From positions 1 through 32,877 of the forward strand of contig JAPKMO010000043.1 of NCBI GenBank assembly GCA_026645945.1: a DNA stretch of 32,877 nucleotides, in the 5' to 3' direction. The translations under genes were made by a program, and so were the position numbers. This stretch comes from Anaerolineae bacterium (GTDB taxonomy: Bacteria; Chloroflexota; Anaerolineae; Aggregatilineales; Phototrophicaceae). The notes below the pieces were generated by a model. The model was not told the origin of the DNA, ran no database searches, and saw only the letters and a list, made by a program, of their open reading frames with translations. This document shows, in pieces, positions 32,670 through 32,877 of this stretch. Positions within the stretch are counted from its first letter, which is position 1. Each line of letters opens with the position of its first letter.

Positions 32670-32877
32670 CGAAAGTCATCCTTTCTGAACTGTTTAATGT
32701 ACTGTCCAGGGCGATTGCATATCAAATCTTAACCGGCTCATGGCCCTTTCAGCCCCCTCCCCGGCCCTCCCCGTATACGGGGAGGGGGACGAGTCACGCC
32801 AGCATTCATCCTCCCCTGTATACGGGGGAGGTGTCCCGAAGGGACGGAGGGGGTCGAGAAGCAGATTGAGAACACTT
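32670..32877. other. 208-bp non-coding right edge
   Basis: No gene is visible. The first 50 bases are the upstream region of the esterase. The rest holds the palindromic repeat cluster described separately, and the unit may continue beyond the window. Confidence 0.6.
32765..32845. repeat. Palindromic repeat cluster at the right edge
   Basis: A perfect 22-bp palindrome centred on GTATAC (32765-32786, half-site CCCTCCCCGTA) is followed 23 bases later by a near copy (32810-32831, one G-T pair), then a small hairpin GTCCC-GAA-GGGAC (32833-32845). Together they look like one dispersed non-coding repeat unit with paired hairpins. Confidence 0.7.

Overview
The window looks like a chromosomal stretch from a GC-rich (roughly 60%) bacterium. 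It most resembles Chloroflexota of the Anaerolineae type. That is an inference from the gene style: secreted PA14/SH3 proteins, very large cyclase-ATPase-TPR regulators, GAF-rich hybrid kinases, LiaI-like small membrane proteins, and a lipoprotein penicillin-binding protein with an NTF2-like domain. I see no rRNA, tRNA, CRISPR array, phage or transposase gene. Housekeeping content is small (gatC, a cyclophilin, a cell-wall transpeptidase). Most genes are signalling, envelope or poorly characterised.

Layout. 1-343 (-): partial phage-holin-family/YvlD-like membrane protein. 410-3586 (-): secreted, membrane-anchored von Willebrand A protein with Ig-like modules and a 16-copy hexapeptide stalk. 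3771-5119 (-): two overlapping genes, an indole-3-glycerol-phosphate-synthase-like protein that has lost every catalytic residue I can align, and a HEAT-repeat protein. 5325-6459 (+): gatC and a response regulator whose output domain is a degenerate GGDEF fold. 6817-8056 (+): two overlapping small membrane proteins of similar layout. 8119-11742 (+): class III cyclase-AAA-TPR protein. 11787-13404 (-): secreted cyclophilin with an unknown C-terminal half, and a small conserved-looking protein. 13672-16412 (+): two paralogous secreted PA14-SH3 proteins. 16713-20953 (+): a four-gene ABC transporter operon of the GldA/GldF/GldG/DUF4340 type. 21120-24013 (+): an FHA-FHA-TIR protein and a GAF-PAS histidine kinase. 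24016-28090 (-): a MaoC-type hydratase and a large hybrid kinase with two receiver domains. 28272-28975 (+): two LiaI-like membrane proteins. 29142-31654 (+): lipoprotein PBP overlapping a small CxxCxGxG zinc-binding protein. 31734-32669 (-): secreted PHB-depolymerase/LpqC-like esterase.

Themes. Two sets of genes concern the envelope: the Gld-type exporter with the PA14-SH3 proteins, and the PBP with the LiaI-like proteins. Another set concerns signal transduction: the REC-degenerate GGDEF protein, the cyclase-AAA-TPR protein, the FHA-TIR protein and two kinases. Several proteins look like binding-only versions of enzymes: the TrpC-like protein, the GGDEF-like domain, and the TIR domain without the usual glutamate. 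The best candidate for something undescribed is the TrpC-like pseudoenzyme with its coupled HEAT-repeat partner. Non-coding structure includes a 22-24 bp palindrome present three times between genes, several long hairpins at gene ends, and a palindromic repeat cluster at the right edge.
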